Positions 24,563 through 33,251 of a DNA stretch of 50,463 nt are shown here, in pieces. The translations under genes and the position numbers were made by a program. Below the pieces are notes generated by a model. It was not told the DNA's origin. It worked only from the letters and a program-made list of their open reading frames with translations, and did no database searches. Position 1 is the stretch's first letter; the number at the start of each line of letters is the position of its first letter. Where the stretch lies: NCBI GenBank assembly GCA_964580995.1, contig CAZOMV010000033.1, positions 1 through 50,463 of the forward strand, read 5' to 3'. This DNA is from JAKJEP01 sp964580995 (GTDB taxonomy: Bacteria > Planctomycetota > Phycisphaerae > Sedimentisphaerales > SM23-30).

Positions 24563-27265
24563 ATGATTAATGAAATGCCAACTGTTTATGAACCGAAGCA
24601 GGTAGAAAAAGATGCGTATGAGTTATGGTGCCGCCATAACAATTTCCATGCCGAGCCGCCCGCCAACGGGAATCCGCGTACGGTACCCTATACGATCGTA
24701 ATCCCGCCGCCCAATGTAACCGGCGCCTTGCATATGGGCCATGCCCTGGACAATACCCTTCAGGACATCTTAATCCGGTTCCGCCGGATGCAGGGATTCA
24801 ATTCCTTATGGATGCCGGGTACCGACCACGCGGGAATCGCCACCCAGTCGGTGGTGGAAAAGCAGGTTTTGCAGGAAGAAGGGAAAACCCGGCATCAACT
24901 GGGCCGGGAGGAACTGCTGAACCGGATCTGGGTCTGGAAAGATAAATACGGCAACCGGATTCTGGATCAGTTGAAAGGCCTGGGCGCTAGTTGCGACTGG
25001 GCCAGGACGCGGTTTACGCTGGATGAGGTTTGTGCCCGGGCGGTTCGCCATACATTCGTAAATTTATATCGCCAGGGGCTGATTTACCGGGGCAAGCGGC
25101 TGGTCAACTGGGATCCGGTGACGCAGACGGCCCTGGCGGACGATGAAGTCGAGCACATGGAAGTGAAGGGGAACTTCTGGCATATCCGCTATCCGCTGGC
25201 CGATGGCGGGGGGTATGTGGTGGTGGCGACGACCCGGCCGGAGACCATGCTGGGCGATACGGCGGTGGCGGTGAATCCGCAGGATGAGCGGGCGGCGGCG
25301 ATGGTGGGCAAGATGGTGAAGTTGCCCCTGACGGACCGGATTATCCCGATTATCGCTGATGACTATGTCAAGCGGGGGGAGGGTACGGGCTTTCTGAAGG
25401 TCACGCCGGCCCATGACCCCAACGACTATGAAATCGGATTGCGGCACGGTCTGGAACAAATCAATATCTTGAACCCGGACGCCAGCATCAACGAAAACGG
25501 CGGCAAGTACCAGGGATTGGACCGCTACAAGGCCCGCAAGGCGGTGGTGGCGGACCTGGAAAGTCTGGGCCTGATCGAAAAGGTGGTGGAGCATGTCCAT
25601 CAGGTAGGGCACAGCTATCGCTCCCATGTGCCGATTGAACCGTACCTTTCCGATCAATGGTATGTCAAAGTCAAGCCGCTGGCCGAGCCGGCAATCAAAG
25701 CGGTGGAAAGCGGTAAGATTACCTTTCATCCGGCCCGGTATGCCGATACCTATCTCGATTGGCTGCGGGGGGTGCGGGACTGGTGCATCAGCCGCCAACT
25801 CTGGTGGGGGCATCGGATCCCCATCTGGTATTGCGGCGATTGCGGCCAGTGCAGCACGGGGATTGAAGACCCGGTGCAATGCGAGCATTGCGGCTCGAAA
25901 AACATTACGCAGGACCCGGATGTGCTGGATACCTGGTTTTCCAGCGCCCTCTGGCCGCACAGCACACTCGGTTGGCCGGAGAAAAACCGCGACCTGGAAT
26001 TTTACTATCCCACCAGCACCCTGGTAACCGCCCGCGACATCATTACCTTATGGGTTTCCCGGATGGTGATGATGGGGCTGTTCAATATGGGCGATGTTCC
26101 GTTCCGCCATGTTTTCATTCACGGCACGATCCTGGACGGCAACGGCATCCGGATGAGCAAAAGCAAGGGCAACGGCATCGATCCGATGGACATCATCGAC
26201 AGCTACGGCGCTGATGCGATGCGCTTCAGTCTGGCCCAGATGACCACGGAAAGCCAGGACATGCGTATGCCCGTGAAGAAGGATGAGCAGGGCCGCAATA
26301 TCAGCGAAAAGTTTGATATCGGGAGGAATTTCTGTAACAAGATCTGGAACGCCTCGCGATTTGCCCTGACCAACCTGCACGATATGTCCCAGCTACCTTT
26401 TGATCCGGCGCAACTGGAGTTTGAAGATCACTGGATTTTATCGCGGCTGGTGCAAACCGCCCGGGAAGTGACTCGGCAGTTGGACGAATTCAAGTTCAGC
26501 GAGCCGATTAGCGGCCTGTACCGCTTTTTCTGGAATGAATTGTGCGACTGGTACCTGGAAATCATCAAGCCCCGGATGCGGGATGACCAAAAGCGGGGCA
26601 CAGCCCAGCAGGTGCTGGCCTTTGTGCTGGATGCGGCCCTGCGGCTGTTTCACCCGTTTATGCCCTTTATTACGGAGGGAATTTATCAGTCGCTGCGTCA
26701 GACCTGCCCGAACCGTGACCTGGACGGACTTTGCGGGCTGGGTCATTCCGAAAATCTCATTTCCGCCGCCTGGCCGGTGCTGCCGGAATCGCTGGTGAAT
26801 CCGGCGAACGAAGAACAAATGTCCCTCGTTCAAAATACGATCCGCTCCATTCGCGAGATCCGCACCCGCTATAAGATTGCCCCGCGTCAGCCGTTGACCG
26901 TTTCCGTGAAAACCCATCCGCGGCAGGCGAATCTCCTGTTGAGCCGGGAAACCATGATCTGCCAGTTGTCGAATGTGGAGCGTTTTGTCGCCGGGCCGGA
27001 TTGCCAGAAGCCCGCCAGTGCCGCCGTGGCGGTGGGGGCGGATCTGGAAATCTATGTCCATGATGTGATTGATGAGCAGGCGGAGCGGCAGCGCCTTTTG
27101 AAGCAAAAAGAGGAAATTACGCGGGCGATTCAAACCGTGGCCGCGAAATTGAAAAACGAGAATTTTGTTGCGCGGGCCAATCCGGAGGTGGTGCAGCGGG
27201 AACGGGAACGCCTCCAGCAATTGCAGGAGCAATTGGATGTTATTCAGAGTAATCTGAAAACGTAA
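24563..27265 (+). CDS. valS: Valyl-tRNA synthetase
   Basis: A full-length 900-residue class I synthetase that charges tRNA-Val. The HIGH box is HMGH (57-60, in PPPNVTGALHMGHALDN); the CP1 editing domain holds VATTRPETMLGDTAVAVNP. Zn-like CxxC pairs occur in WYCGDCGQC and CEHCGSK. The KMSKS box is RMSKSKGNG (about 530), and a Val-specific C-terminal coiled coil runs from about 835 to 900. ATG at 24563 is used; ATG at 24575 is an alternative start. The mRNA may be leaderless (see the promoter). The bifunctional-nuclease-domain gene starts 12 bp downstream and is probably cotranscribed. Confidence 0.97.
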   Translation: MINEMPTVYEPKQVEKDAYELWCRHNNFHAEPPANGNPRTVPYTIVIPPPNVTGALHMGHALDNTLQDILIRFRRMQGFNSLWMPGTDHAGIATQSVVEKQVLQEEGKTRHQLGREELLNRIWVWKDKYGNRILDQLKGLGASCDWARTRFTLDEVCARAVRHTFVNLYRQGLIYRGKRLVNWDPVTQTALADDEVEHMEVKGNFWHIRYPLADGGGYVVVATTRPETMLGDTAVAVNPQDERAAAMVGKMVKLPLTDRIIPIIADDYVKRGEGTGFLKVTPAHDPNDYEIGLRHGLEQINILNPDASINENGGKYQGLDRYKARKAVVADLESLGLIEKVVEHVHQVGHSYRSHVPIEPYLSDQWYVKVKPLAEPAIKAVESGKITFHPARYADTYLDWLRGVRDWCISRQLWWGHRIPIWYCGDCGQCSTGIEDPVQCEHCGSKNITQDPDVLDTWFSSALWPHSTLGWPEKNRDLEFYYPTSTLVTARDIITLWVSRMVMMGLFNMGDVPFRHVFIHGTILDGNGIRMSKSKGNGIDPMDIIDSYGADAMRFSLAQMTTESQDMRMPVKKDEQGRNISEKFDIGRNFCNKIWNASRFALTNLHDMSQLPFDPAQLEFEDHWILSRLVQTAREVTRQLDEFKFSEPISGLYRFFWNELCDWYLEIIKPRMRDDQKRGTAQQVLAFVLDAALRLFHPFMPFITEGIYQSLRQTCPNRDLDGLCGLGHSENLISAAWPVLPESLVNPANEEQMSLVQNTIRSIREIRTRYKIAPRQPLTVSVKTHPRQANLLLSRETMICQLSNVERFVAGPDCQKPASAAVAVGADLEIYVHDVIDEQAERQRLLKQKEEITRAIQTVAAKLKNENFVARANPEVVQRERERLQQLQEQLDVIQSNLKT

Positions 27266-27276
27266 AAGGGATCGTT

Positions 27277-27675
27277 ATGGACATTGAAATGGAACTTTCA
27301 CGGATCGTGATTCAGGAAAACGCCGATCAGCAGATCATTGTCTTAAAGGAGAAAAACGGGCCGCGGTCTTTTGCCATTGTGATCGGAATGGCCGAAGCCT
27401 ATGCCATTCACCAGCGATTGAAAGGTTTTATTCCGCCCCGGCCGCTAACCCATGATCTGGTCCATAATGTGATTGAAGACATGGGGGGGCATCTGGAACG
27501 AATCGTGATTAATGACCTGCGGGATCATACTTTTTTTGCCCTGCTGATTATCAAGAACCGGCAGGGGGAACGGATCGAAGTGGACACCCGCCCCAGCGAC
27601 GCCATCGCCCTGGTGGCGGGGAATGAGCGCATCCCCGTCTTCGTGGCCGAACACGTTCTCAATGAAGTCAGTTAA
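27277..27675 (+). CDS. Bifunctional nuclease (DUF151/BFN) domain protein
   Basis: A 132-residue single-domain protein of the BFN/DUF151 family. Landmarks are SFAIVIGMAEAYAIHQRL (conserved I-G-xxEA), PLTHDLVHNVIEDMGGHLERIVINDL and the DTRPSDAIALV signature, typical of the family's C-terminal half. Members have been described as bifunctional nucleases in plants and pathogens; function in bacteria is poorly known. It follows valS by 12 bp and ends 11 bp from the convergent DUF4870 gene. Confidence 0.9.
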   Translation: MDIEMELSRIVIQENADQQIIVLKEKNGPRSFAIVIGMAEAYAIHQRLKGFIPPRPLTHDLVHNVIEDMGGHLERIVINDLRDHTFFALLIIKNRQGERIEVDTRPSDAIALVAGNERIPVFVAEHVLNEVS

Positions 27676-27686
27676 CGTCCGGTCCG

Positions 27687-28094
27687 CTATTTGATAAAGG
27701 TAATGGTCAGGGGGTATTTCTGGGTTTCTCCCTTACTGGCCTTGACCGATGCCATGATAATAAAAATCAAATCAAAAATCACCAAGGCAATCAGAAGCGG
27801 GATACCGATAATAATAAAGGTCAATAAAAATGCTACAATGCCGTAAATAGCCATGGAAATCTGAAAATTCAGGGCCGCCTTGCCCTGTTGATCGATGAAG
27901 GGGTGCTCTTCTTTTTTGATAAGCCAGACCACCAGAGGGCCTATGATATTCCCAAAAGGAATGCCGATAAAGCCTGCCAGGGCCGCCAGATGACAGAACA
28001 TGCCCCAGGTATAGGCATTCTTTTCGGTCATGGGACCACTGGTTTGGGGGGGTATGGGTTGTGTGACGGGAGGATTTTCGTTATTCTCTGCCAT
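27687..28094 (-). CDS. DUF4870 (Tic20-like) membrane protein
   Basis: A 135-residue protein with a Pro-rich polar head (residues 1-28), then YTWGMFCHLAALAGF, a first hydrophobic segment ending IGPLVVWLIKKEEHPF (the DUF4870 signature region with the following IDQQGKAALNFQ), and two more membrane segments through residue 115. The ATG at 28094 is chosen because AGGAAAGG lies 6 nt upstream; a longer open frame to 28235 would read through the inserted 89-bp element and is not conserved. Probably an inner-membrane protein of unknown role. Confidence 0.88.
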   Translation of the reverse strand: MAENNENPPVTQPIPPQTSGPMTEKNAYTWGMFCHLAALAGFIGIPFGNIIGPLVVWLIKKEEHPFIDQQGKAALNFQISMAIYGIVAFLLTFIIIGIPLLIALVIFDLIFIIMASVKASKGETQKYPLTITFIK

Positions 28095-28126
28095 GGTTTT
28101 TCCTTTCCTGATTGTGTGTACATTTT

Positions 28127-28215
28127 GACGGAACCGCCAAAAGTCGATATTGACTTCCAAAAGTAGCTCTGGCTCTCCAATAACAAGGGTACGACGAGTT
28201 TTTGACGCTGGCGTC
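28127..28215 (+). mobile_element. 89-bp MITE-like element, copy 4
   Basis: A full-length copy with perfect 6-bp repeats CATTTT at both ends (28121-28126 and 28216-28221). The right target copy overlaps the AA of the TAA stop codon of the leftward methyltransferase gene (stop codon at 28220-28222). The other end lies 26 bp upstream of the DUF4870 ribosome-site region. Confidence 0.85.
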
Positions 28216-28219
28216 CATT

Positions 28220-28969
28220 TTAACTTTTTGCCCAATGGGCTTCGATCAAAACACTTTGAGATTTTTCACGGTCAAATGCACGGAATTTATAATCGGCAAA
28301 CAGGTTGATTTTTGTGAATTTGAACTCATCCAGCACCTTCACTATATCATCAGGAGCATAGGGAAACAAGGGGGTACTTACTAATTCATGACGGCAATTT
28401 TGACCATCCCAGTCTATTTTCAACAGATTAAACTGGATCGAGTCGGGCAAAAAATCATAAAAACGGATAAATTGGGTATTCCCTGACCGGCTAATGGCAA
28501 CAATTCTCTCCTTTTCCCGCACGATACGCGGATAGTTCAAAAGATGGATCAGCAGCACGCCAGCCGGCCGCATCAGTTGAGCGAACCCCCGGATCGTGGT
28601 TTTCAATTCCGCCGGGTCAAGAAGATGGACAATGGAATTGCCCAGGCATAAAATCAGGTCAAAGGTCCTGTCCAAACGGCCGGCAATATCCTGCATGGGG
28701 GCCTCCAGCCAGCGGGGATCTGCGCCCATTTGCCGGGCCAGTTTTTTCGCTTTTTCGATCATGCCGGATGAATAATCCGTTCCTACCGCTTCCATGCCCA
28801 TCTGTGCCAGCTTAATCGTATAGAACCCCGTGCCGCAGGCCACATCCAACGCGGAGTGAATTTGCCATTTCGCGGTGATTTTCTGAAGAAACTCCTCTAT
28901 CTGATCCTGCCGCTGGAACAGATTCGTCATTTCATCGTATTGATCGGCAATGGCATCGTAGAATTCCAT
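28220..28969 (-). CDS. Class I SAM-dependent methyltransferase
   Basis: The 249-residue protein has the Rossmann methyltransferase motif I ALDVACGTGFYTIKLA (about 40-55), motif II EAVGTDYSSGMIEKAKKLA, the FDLILCLGNSIVHL motif IV region, and a C-terminal beta domain (NTQFIRFYDFLPDSIQF). It resembles small-molecule methyltransferases of the UbiE/glycine N-methyltransferase type; the substrate is not readable. Stop codon adjoins the 89-bp element copy 4. It is divergent from metXW. Confidence 0.87.
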   Translation of the reverse strand: MEFYDAIADQYDEMTNLFQRQDQIEEFLQKITAKWQIHSALDVACGTGFYTIKLAQMGMEAVGTDYSSGMIEKAKKLARQMGADPRWLEAPMQDIAGRLDRTFDLILCLGNSIVHLLDPAELKTTIRGFAQLMRPAGVLLIHLLNYPRIVREKERIVAISRSGNTQFIRFYDFLPDSIQFNLLKIDWDGQNCRHELVSTPLFPYAPDDIVKVLDEFKFTKINLFADYKFRAFDREKSQSVLIEAHWAKS

Positions 28970-29118
28970 CTCACGCCTTTCCCAGGGCCTGGAACCGGTA
29001 ATACGGTTGGCGGAACATTCCTGGAAAGAGTTTATCTTCTATTTTCGGTTTGTCGATGACAATTTATTTGCGGTTCTCTCGGTCGGATTTCCTGCTGCGA
29101 AAAAGAGGCAAATAACCT

Positions 29119-29148
29119 TTGACGATAAGCAGAATTTTATAGTATAAT
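29119..29148 (+). promoter_or_regulatory. Promoter upstream of metXW
   Basis: TTGACG (29119-29124), an 18-bp spacer and a perfect TATAAT (29143-29148). The predicted transcript start near 29155 puts the 89-bp element (29173-29261) within the untranslated leader. Confidence 0.55.
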
Positions 29149-29172
29149 TAAAGTTTTAGATATACAAATAAT

Positions 29173-29261
29173 GACGGAACCGCCAAAAGTCGATATGGAC
29201 TTCCAAAAACAACTCTGGCTCCCCGACAACAAGGGGACGACGAGTTTTTGACGCTGGCGTC
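29173..29261 (+). mobile_element. 89-bp MITE-like element, copy 5
   Basis: A full-length copy flanked by the perfect 6-bp repeat AATAAT (29167-29172 and 29262-29267). It is inserted between the predicted metXW promoter and the gene, so it would be transcribed as part of the leader. Confidence 0.85.
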
Positions 29262-29312
29262 AATAATGGTTAAAAGAAAACATAGAGCTAAGGGAGTTGG
29301 GAATCGAAACCT

Positions 29313-31190
29313 ATGTCCAATAGTGATAATAATGTACTAACTCAGCCCGGCGAGAAGCCCGAGGACTTTTCGCAATCGGTTGGGTTGGTGGAAACAAAGT
29401 TTGTCCGTCTGTTTGAGGGGTCGGATAAGCTCAAGCTGGAATGCGGCCGGTCGCTGGGACCGATTGATGTGGCCTATGAGACCTACGGACAACTAAATGA
29501 GAAAAAGGACAATGCAATTTTAATCACCCATGCCCTCTCCGGGGATGCCCATGTGGCCGGACGGCACAAAAAGGAAGACCGCAAGCCGGGCTGGTGGGAT
29601 AGCATGGTCGGGCCGGGCAAACCGTTTGATACCAGTCTCTATTTTGTTATCTGTTCCAACTGTCTGGGCGGCTGCATGGGCACCACCGGCCCCAGCAGCA
29701 TCGATCCGCAAACCAGCCGGCCTTATGGCTTGTCTTTCCCCATGATTACCATCAGCGATATGGTCGAAGTGCAGCGGGCCTTGCTGGATTATCTGGGCAT
29801 CGAAAAACTGCTGGCGGTGGCCGGCGGCAGTATGGGTGGGATGCAGGTGCTCGACTGGGCGATTCGCTATCCGAATCGGGTAGCTGGAACAATTCCCATC
29901 GCCACCACCTCCCGCCTCAGCGCCCAGGGAATTGCCTTTGACGCCGTGGGCCGCAACGCCATACTAACCGACCAGCAGTTTCAGGAAGGTATGTATTACC
30001 AATCCGGAAAGTATCCCAGCGCCGGGCTGGCTGTCGCCCGGATGGTCGGTCATATCACCTATCTATCCGAAGAAGCCATGCACGCCAAATTCGGCCGCCG
30101 CCTCCAGCGCAGCGATGATTACCAGTACGAATTTTCCAATGAGTTCAGCGTCGAATCGTATCTGGACCATCAGGGCAGCAGTTTCGTGGACCGCTTTGAT
30201 GCCAATACCTACCTGTATTTTTCCAAGGCGATGGATTATTTCGACCTGCCCAGACAATATGGGGACCTCTCCAAAGCCATGTCGCTGGCGCAAGGCCGCT
30301 TTCTGGTGTTCAGCTACCATTCCGACTGGCTCTTCCCGCCCCGGCAGAGCCAGGATTTGGTGGACGCCCTGATGGCCCAAAACAAAGAAGTAACCTATTG
30401 CAATATCCACTGTCCCTTTGGGCATGACTCCTTTCTACTGGAGACAGAAATCCAGGGCAGCCTGCTGCGCGGCTTTCTGGCCCAAACGCACCGGCAGTTA
30501 CAATCGCAAAAGGAACAAAAACCCAAACCCATCCCCTTGGTATCCAAAACCGCACAATCCAAAAAAACCGGCAGCATCTTTGCCGGCGGGCGCGTGGACC
30601 ACCTGAAAATCGCCCAGCTCATCCGGCCCGACAGCCGGGTCCTGGACCTGGGCTGCGGCAACGGCGATCTGCTGCAATTATTGCAGCAGGAAAAAAACAT
30701 CAAAGGTACGGGCATCACTCTCAATGTCCAGGATATCGTGAACTGCTGCCGCCGGGGCATTGATGTCGTCCAGTATGACCTGAATCAGGGGCTGCATCAA
30801 TATGATACCGGCAGTTTTGATTATGTCGTCCTGAGCCAGGCCCTGCAGGTGATAAAAAATCCCGAAAAGCTGCTGCGGGAAATGCTGCGGGTGGGCAAAC
30901 AGGTCATCGTCAGCTTCCCGAATTTCGCCTACTGGAAGGGCCGGTTTCAGCTATTGTTCCATGGCCGGGCCCCCGTGTGGAAGAATCTCTCCTACAACTG
31001 GTATGACAAGCCGGAGGAATCCGTGAATTATATGTCGATCCTGGATTTCGAACAGTTTGTCCGGCAGCATCTGCAGGCAACGCTGGACCGGCGAATCCCG
31101 CTGTCCAGCTACTGGGGCCGGGAAATGAACTTGTTCCCCAACCTTCTCGCCGATGAAGCCATTTTTGTAATCAGTAAAGAACATGAATAA
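29313..31190 (+). CDS. metX: MetX-MetW fusion: homoserine O-acyltransferase plus MetW
   Basis: A 625-residue protein made of two whole modules. Residues about 25-400 are homoserine O-acetyl/succinyltransferase (alpha/beta hydrolase): DNAILITHALSGDAHV, the SNCLGGCMGTTGPSS oxyanion-region motif, the nucleophile Ser in GGSMGG (about S172), and a late DWLFPPRQ and CPFGHDSFL carrying the Asp and His. Residues about 425-625 are MetW: RVLDLGCGNGDLL (about 441-453), YVVLSQALQVI, VSFPNFAYWKGRFQLLF and WYDKPEESVNYMSILDF. MetX activates homoserine for methionine synthesis; MetW is known to help MetX in other bacteria, where it is a separate neighbouring gene. The fusion is uncommon as far as I know. The larE gene overlaps its last 8 bp. 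Confidence 0.94.
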   Translation: MSNSDNNVLTQPGEKPEDFSQSVGLVETKFVRLFEGSDKLKLECGRSLGPIDVAYETYGQLNEKKDNAILITHALSGDAHVAGRHKKEDRKPGWWDSMVGPGKPFDTSLYFVICSNCLGGCMGTTGPSSIDPQTSRPYGLSFPMITISDMVEVQRALLDYLGIEKLLAVAGGSMGGMQVLDWAIRYPNRVAGTIPIATTSRLSAQGIAFDAVGRNAILTDQQFQEGMYYQSGKYPSAGLAVARMVGHITYLSEEAMHAKFGRRLQRSDDYQYEFSNEFSVESYLDHQGSSFVDRFDANTYLYFSKAMDYFDLPRQYGDLSKAMSLAQGRFLVFSYHSDWLFPPRQSQDLVDALMAQNKEVTYCNIHCPFGHDSFLLETEIQGSLLRGFLAQTHRQLQSQKEQKPKPIPLVSKTAQSKKTGSIFAGGRVDHLKIAQLIRPDSRVLDLGCGNGDLLQLLQQEKNIKGTGITLNVQDIVNCCRRGIDVVQYDLNQGLHQYDTGSFDYVVLSQALQVIKNPEKLLREMLRVGKQVIVSFPNFAYWKGRFQLLFHGRAPVWKNLSYNWYDKPEESVNYMSILDFEQFVRQHLQATLDRRIPLSSYWGREMNLFPNLLADEAIFVISKEHE

Positions 31191-32022
31191 AGAAAACGGG
31201 CAAATCTCCGCCGAGCTGGAAAACAAACTCGCGCATCTCCGGCAAATCCTGAAATCCTATCATCGGGTAGTGATTGCCTATTCCGGCGGTGTGGATAGCG
31301 TGTTTTTGCTGAAGGTGGCGGTGGATACGCTGGGAGCGGAACAGGTCCTGGCCGGTATCGGTGTGAGCGAGTCGCTGGCCCCAGGTGAGCATGAATCCGC
31401 CCTTGCAATGGCCCGGTCATTCGGGGTGCGGGTGGAAGAAATCCATCCGCGGGAAATGGCCGATCCGCACTATCGAGCGAATCAGGCGGATCGTTGTTAT
31501 CATTGCAAAATGGAATTGTATCGCCTGCTGAACGACTTAGCCCGTCAGCGGGGGTACGATGCGGTCCTTTGCGGCACCAATGCCGATGACAAGACGGATT
31601 ACCGGCCCGGCCGGCAGGCGGCAAAGAAATATAATATCGTAAGCCCTCTGGAACTGGCCGGCCTGAGCAAAGACGACATTCGAACGTTGAGCCGGTCCAT
31701 GAATCTGCCTACCTGGAACAAGCCTGCCCAGCCGTGTCTGGCCAGCCGCATAGCCTACGGCGTTGAGATTACTGCCCAGCGTCTGAAACAGATCGAAAAA
31801 GCGGAGGATTTCCTGCGAAAGCTGGAGCTGCGGGAACTGCGGGTCCGGCATCATGGCAATCTGGCCCGCATCGAAGTGCCCGCCGATAAAATCGAATTGC
31901 TGACCGCAAAAGACCTGCGGGAAAAAATCGTCACCTTTTTCCGCGAAATAGGCTTTACCTACGTAACCCTCGATCTGCAAGGCTTCCGTAGCGGGTCCGG
32001 GAATGAAATCCTGAAAAAATAA
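31183..32022 (+). CDS. larE: ATP-dependent sacrificial sulfur transferase LarE
   Basis: The 279-residue PP-loop protein has the SGGVDS ATP-pyrophosphatase motif (34-39), a CYHCK segment near residue 106, and PCLASRIAYG carrying the Cys (about 184) that donates sulfur in LarE. LarE inserts sulfur into the nicotinic-acid-derived cofactor of lactate racemase. Neither larB nor larC is in the window. It overlaps metXW by 8 bp and lies 49 bp before the DUF697 gene. Because the enzyme uses up a Cys sulfur each cycle, a link to methionine/sulfur metabolism next to metXW is conceivable, but the family also has members of unknown use, so this is inference. Confidence 0.93.
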   Translation: MNKENGQISAELENKLAHLRQILKSYHRVVIAYSGGVDSVFLLKVAVDTLGAEQVLAGIGVSESLAPGEHESALAMARSFGVRVEEIHPREMADPHYRANQADRCYHCKMELYRLLNDLARQRGYDAVLCGTNADDKTDYRPGRQAAKKYNIVSPLELAGLSKDDIRTLSRSMNLPTWNKPAQPCLASRIAYGVEITAQRLKQIEKAEDFLRKLELRELRVRHHGNLARIEVPADKIELLTAKDLREKIVTFFREIGFTYVTLDLQGFRSGSGNEILKK

Positions 32023-32071
32023 AATTTCGTGATATAAACCAGTTGTGCCTCGACTACAATAAGGCAGTAAA

Positions 32072-33145
32072 ATGGCATTTTCAGAAATCAAATTATTATG
32101 GCGGATTGTTTGCCGCTCAGCCGTGCTGGTGGGGGTGTTGCTCTCCTTTTTCGCCATTCTGGAGGTGGTGCGGGCCTTTCACACCTTATATACGATTCAT
32201 CCGGCTGCCGGATACGGCTTTTTGGTGCTTTTGCTCGGTTTGGCCGTTTGGGGCTTCTGGTATTTCTGGTCCGCCTTTTGCAAATATCCCAAAGTCCTGC
32301 TGATTCCCGCGAAATCCCGGCCCCGGAAATACGGCAAATACCTGGGAAACTATCTGGAACGGCTGAAAACCAATGATTTTCTGGAAGAGGACGACCGGCA
32401 AATGGCCGACAAAGGCCGGGAAATGCTGCGGCAGGGCTTGGCAAATAACAAGGATGACGATGCTCTCCTGGAGGTGATCCGCCAGACGGAAAAAGAGTGT
32501 ATCGAACCCATCCTGCACAAGCTGGATCGGCTGGCCGATGGCAAGATTCGCGGCGGCGTTCGCGATATCATGCTGGCGGTAACCCTCAGCCCCTACCGTT
32601 CCGTCGATCTACTGGTGGTTCTCTACCGCAATCTGGCCATGGTCGGCAACGTGGCCGCCGTGTACAACAGCCGGCCCCGGCTGCGGGAAACCCTGGCCAT
32701 CCTCTACGATACCGCCCGCGTGGTAGCCACCGTGAATTTTGTCAATCTGGGAGCCAAGATGATCGATAACGTCACCAAAGGCCTGCCGGGCATGATCCCC
32801 GGCATCAGCCGGATCGTCGATGACTGCACCGAAGGTCTGGCGGCGGGCCTGCTGACCAGCATCACCGGCCATGCCGCCCAGCAGCGCTGCCGGGCCTTTC
32901 AGGGCTGGGACTATGAAGAAGCCAAAAAGAATATCGCCCGCCATTTAAAAACCTTTACCGCCGATGTCGGCAAGATGTTTTTTCAGGATATTACCCCCAA
33001 TATCCGGCTGCCGATCGGGTTGGGCCTGGACAAGTGGAAGGAACTCAAAGAAAGCGTCGCCAGGGGCTTTTACGATACCATCGAAGCCATCCAGAATTTC
33101 GTCCGTTTCGGCAAATCCGATAAAGGCCCGCAAGAGGAACAGTAG
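32072..33145 (+). CDS. DUF697-domain membrane protein
   Basis: The 357-residue protein has two N-terminal transmembrane helices (about 12-33 and 45-65) and a charged cytoplasmic linker (70-160). A DUF697-like region with YRSVDLLVVLYRNLAMVGNVAAVYN and MIPGISRIVDDCTEGLAAGLLTSITGHAA follows at about 170-280. The family is related to the YcjF/GTPase-associated TIGR01620-type proteins. A G-domain is absent here. A role in membrane stress or trafficking is possible but unproven. Convergent with the fucosidase gene. Confidence 0.8.
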   Translation: MAFSEIKLLWRIVCRSAVLVGVLLSFFAILEVVRAFHTLYTIHPAAGYGFLVLLLGLAVWGFWYFWSAFCKYPKVLLIPAKSRPRKYGKYLGNYLERLKTNDFLEEDDRQMADKGREMLRQGLANNKDDDALLEVIRQTEKECIEPILHKLDRLADGKIRGGVRDIMLAVTLSPYRSVDLLVVLYRNLAMVGNVAAVYNSRPRLRETLAILYDTARVVATVNFVNLGAKMIDNVTKGLPGMIPGISRIVDDCTEGLAAGLLTSITGHAAQQRCRAFQGWDYEEAKKNIARHLKTFTADVGKMFFQDITPNIRLPIGLGLDKWKELKESVARGFYDTIEAIQNFVRFGKSDKGPQEEQ

Positions 33146-33169
33146 GGTATGCTGTGCATACCATCTTTT

Positions 33170-33216
33170 CTCTGGCGCCCCAATAACAAGGGGACGACGC
33201 TTTTGACGCTGGCGTC
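33170..33216 (+). mobile_element. Truncated 89-bp element, copy 6
   Basis: Only the right half is left, from TCTGGC to the end GCGTC (about 47 bp, one 1-bp deletion in the pre-terminal T-run). No left end or duplicated target is visible. It lies in the short gap between the convergent DUF697 and fucosidase genes. Confidence 0.7.
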
Positions 33217-33251
33217 TAATGCAATAAATTCCTGCGGCATCCTTTTATGGA

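Larger units (their letters stand above)
28970..29312. other. metXW upstream region
   Basis: A 343-bp divergent gap with a good promoter at 29119-29148, and element copy 5 inside the predicted metXW 5' leader. I see no SAM-riboswitch-like fold, which would be a common control of a metX gene, so control of this leader is open. Confidence 0.55.

Noticed and set aside
25064..25960. A 298-residue minus-strand open frame within valS
   Set aside because: Antisense to the conserved catalytic region of valyl-tRNA synthetase, with His/Arg/Pro-rich composition typical of a shadow frame.
28970..29312. A SAM riboswitch upstream of metXW
   Set aside because: A methionine gene made this worth looking for, but I could not see the paired helices and conserved core; a covariance-model scan (Infernal with Rfam SAM families) would decide it.
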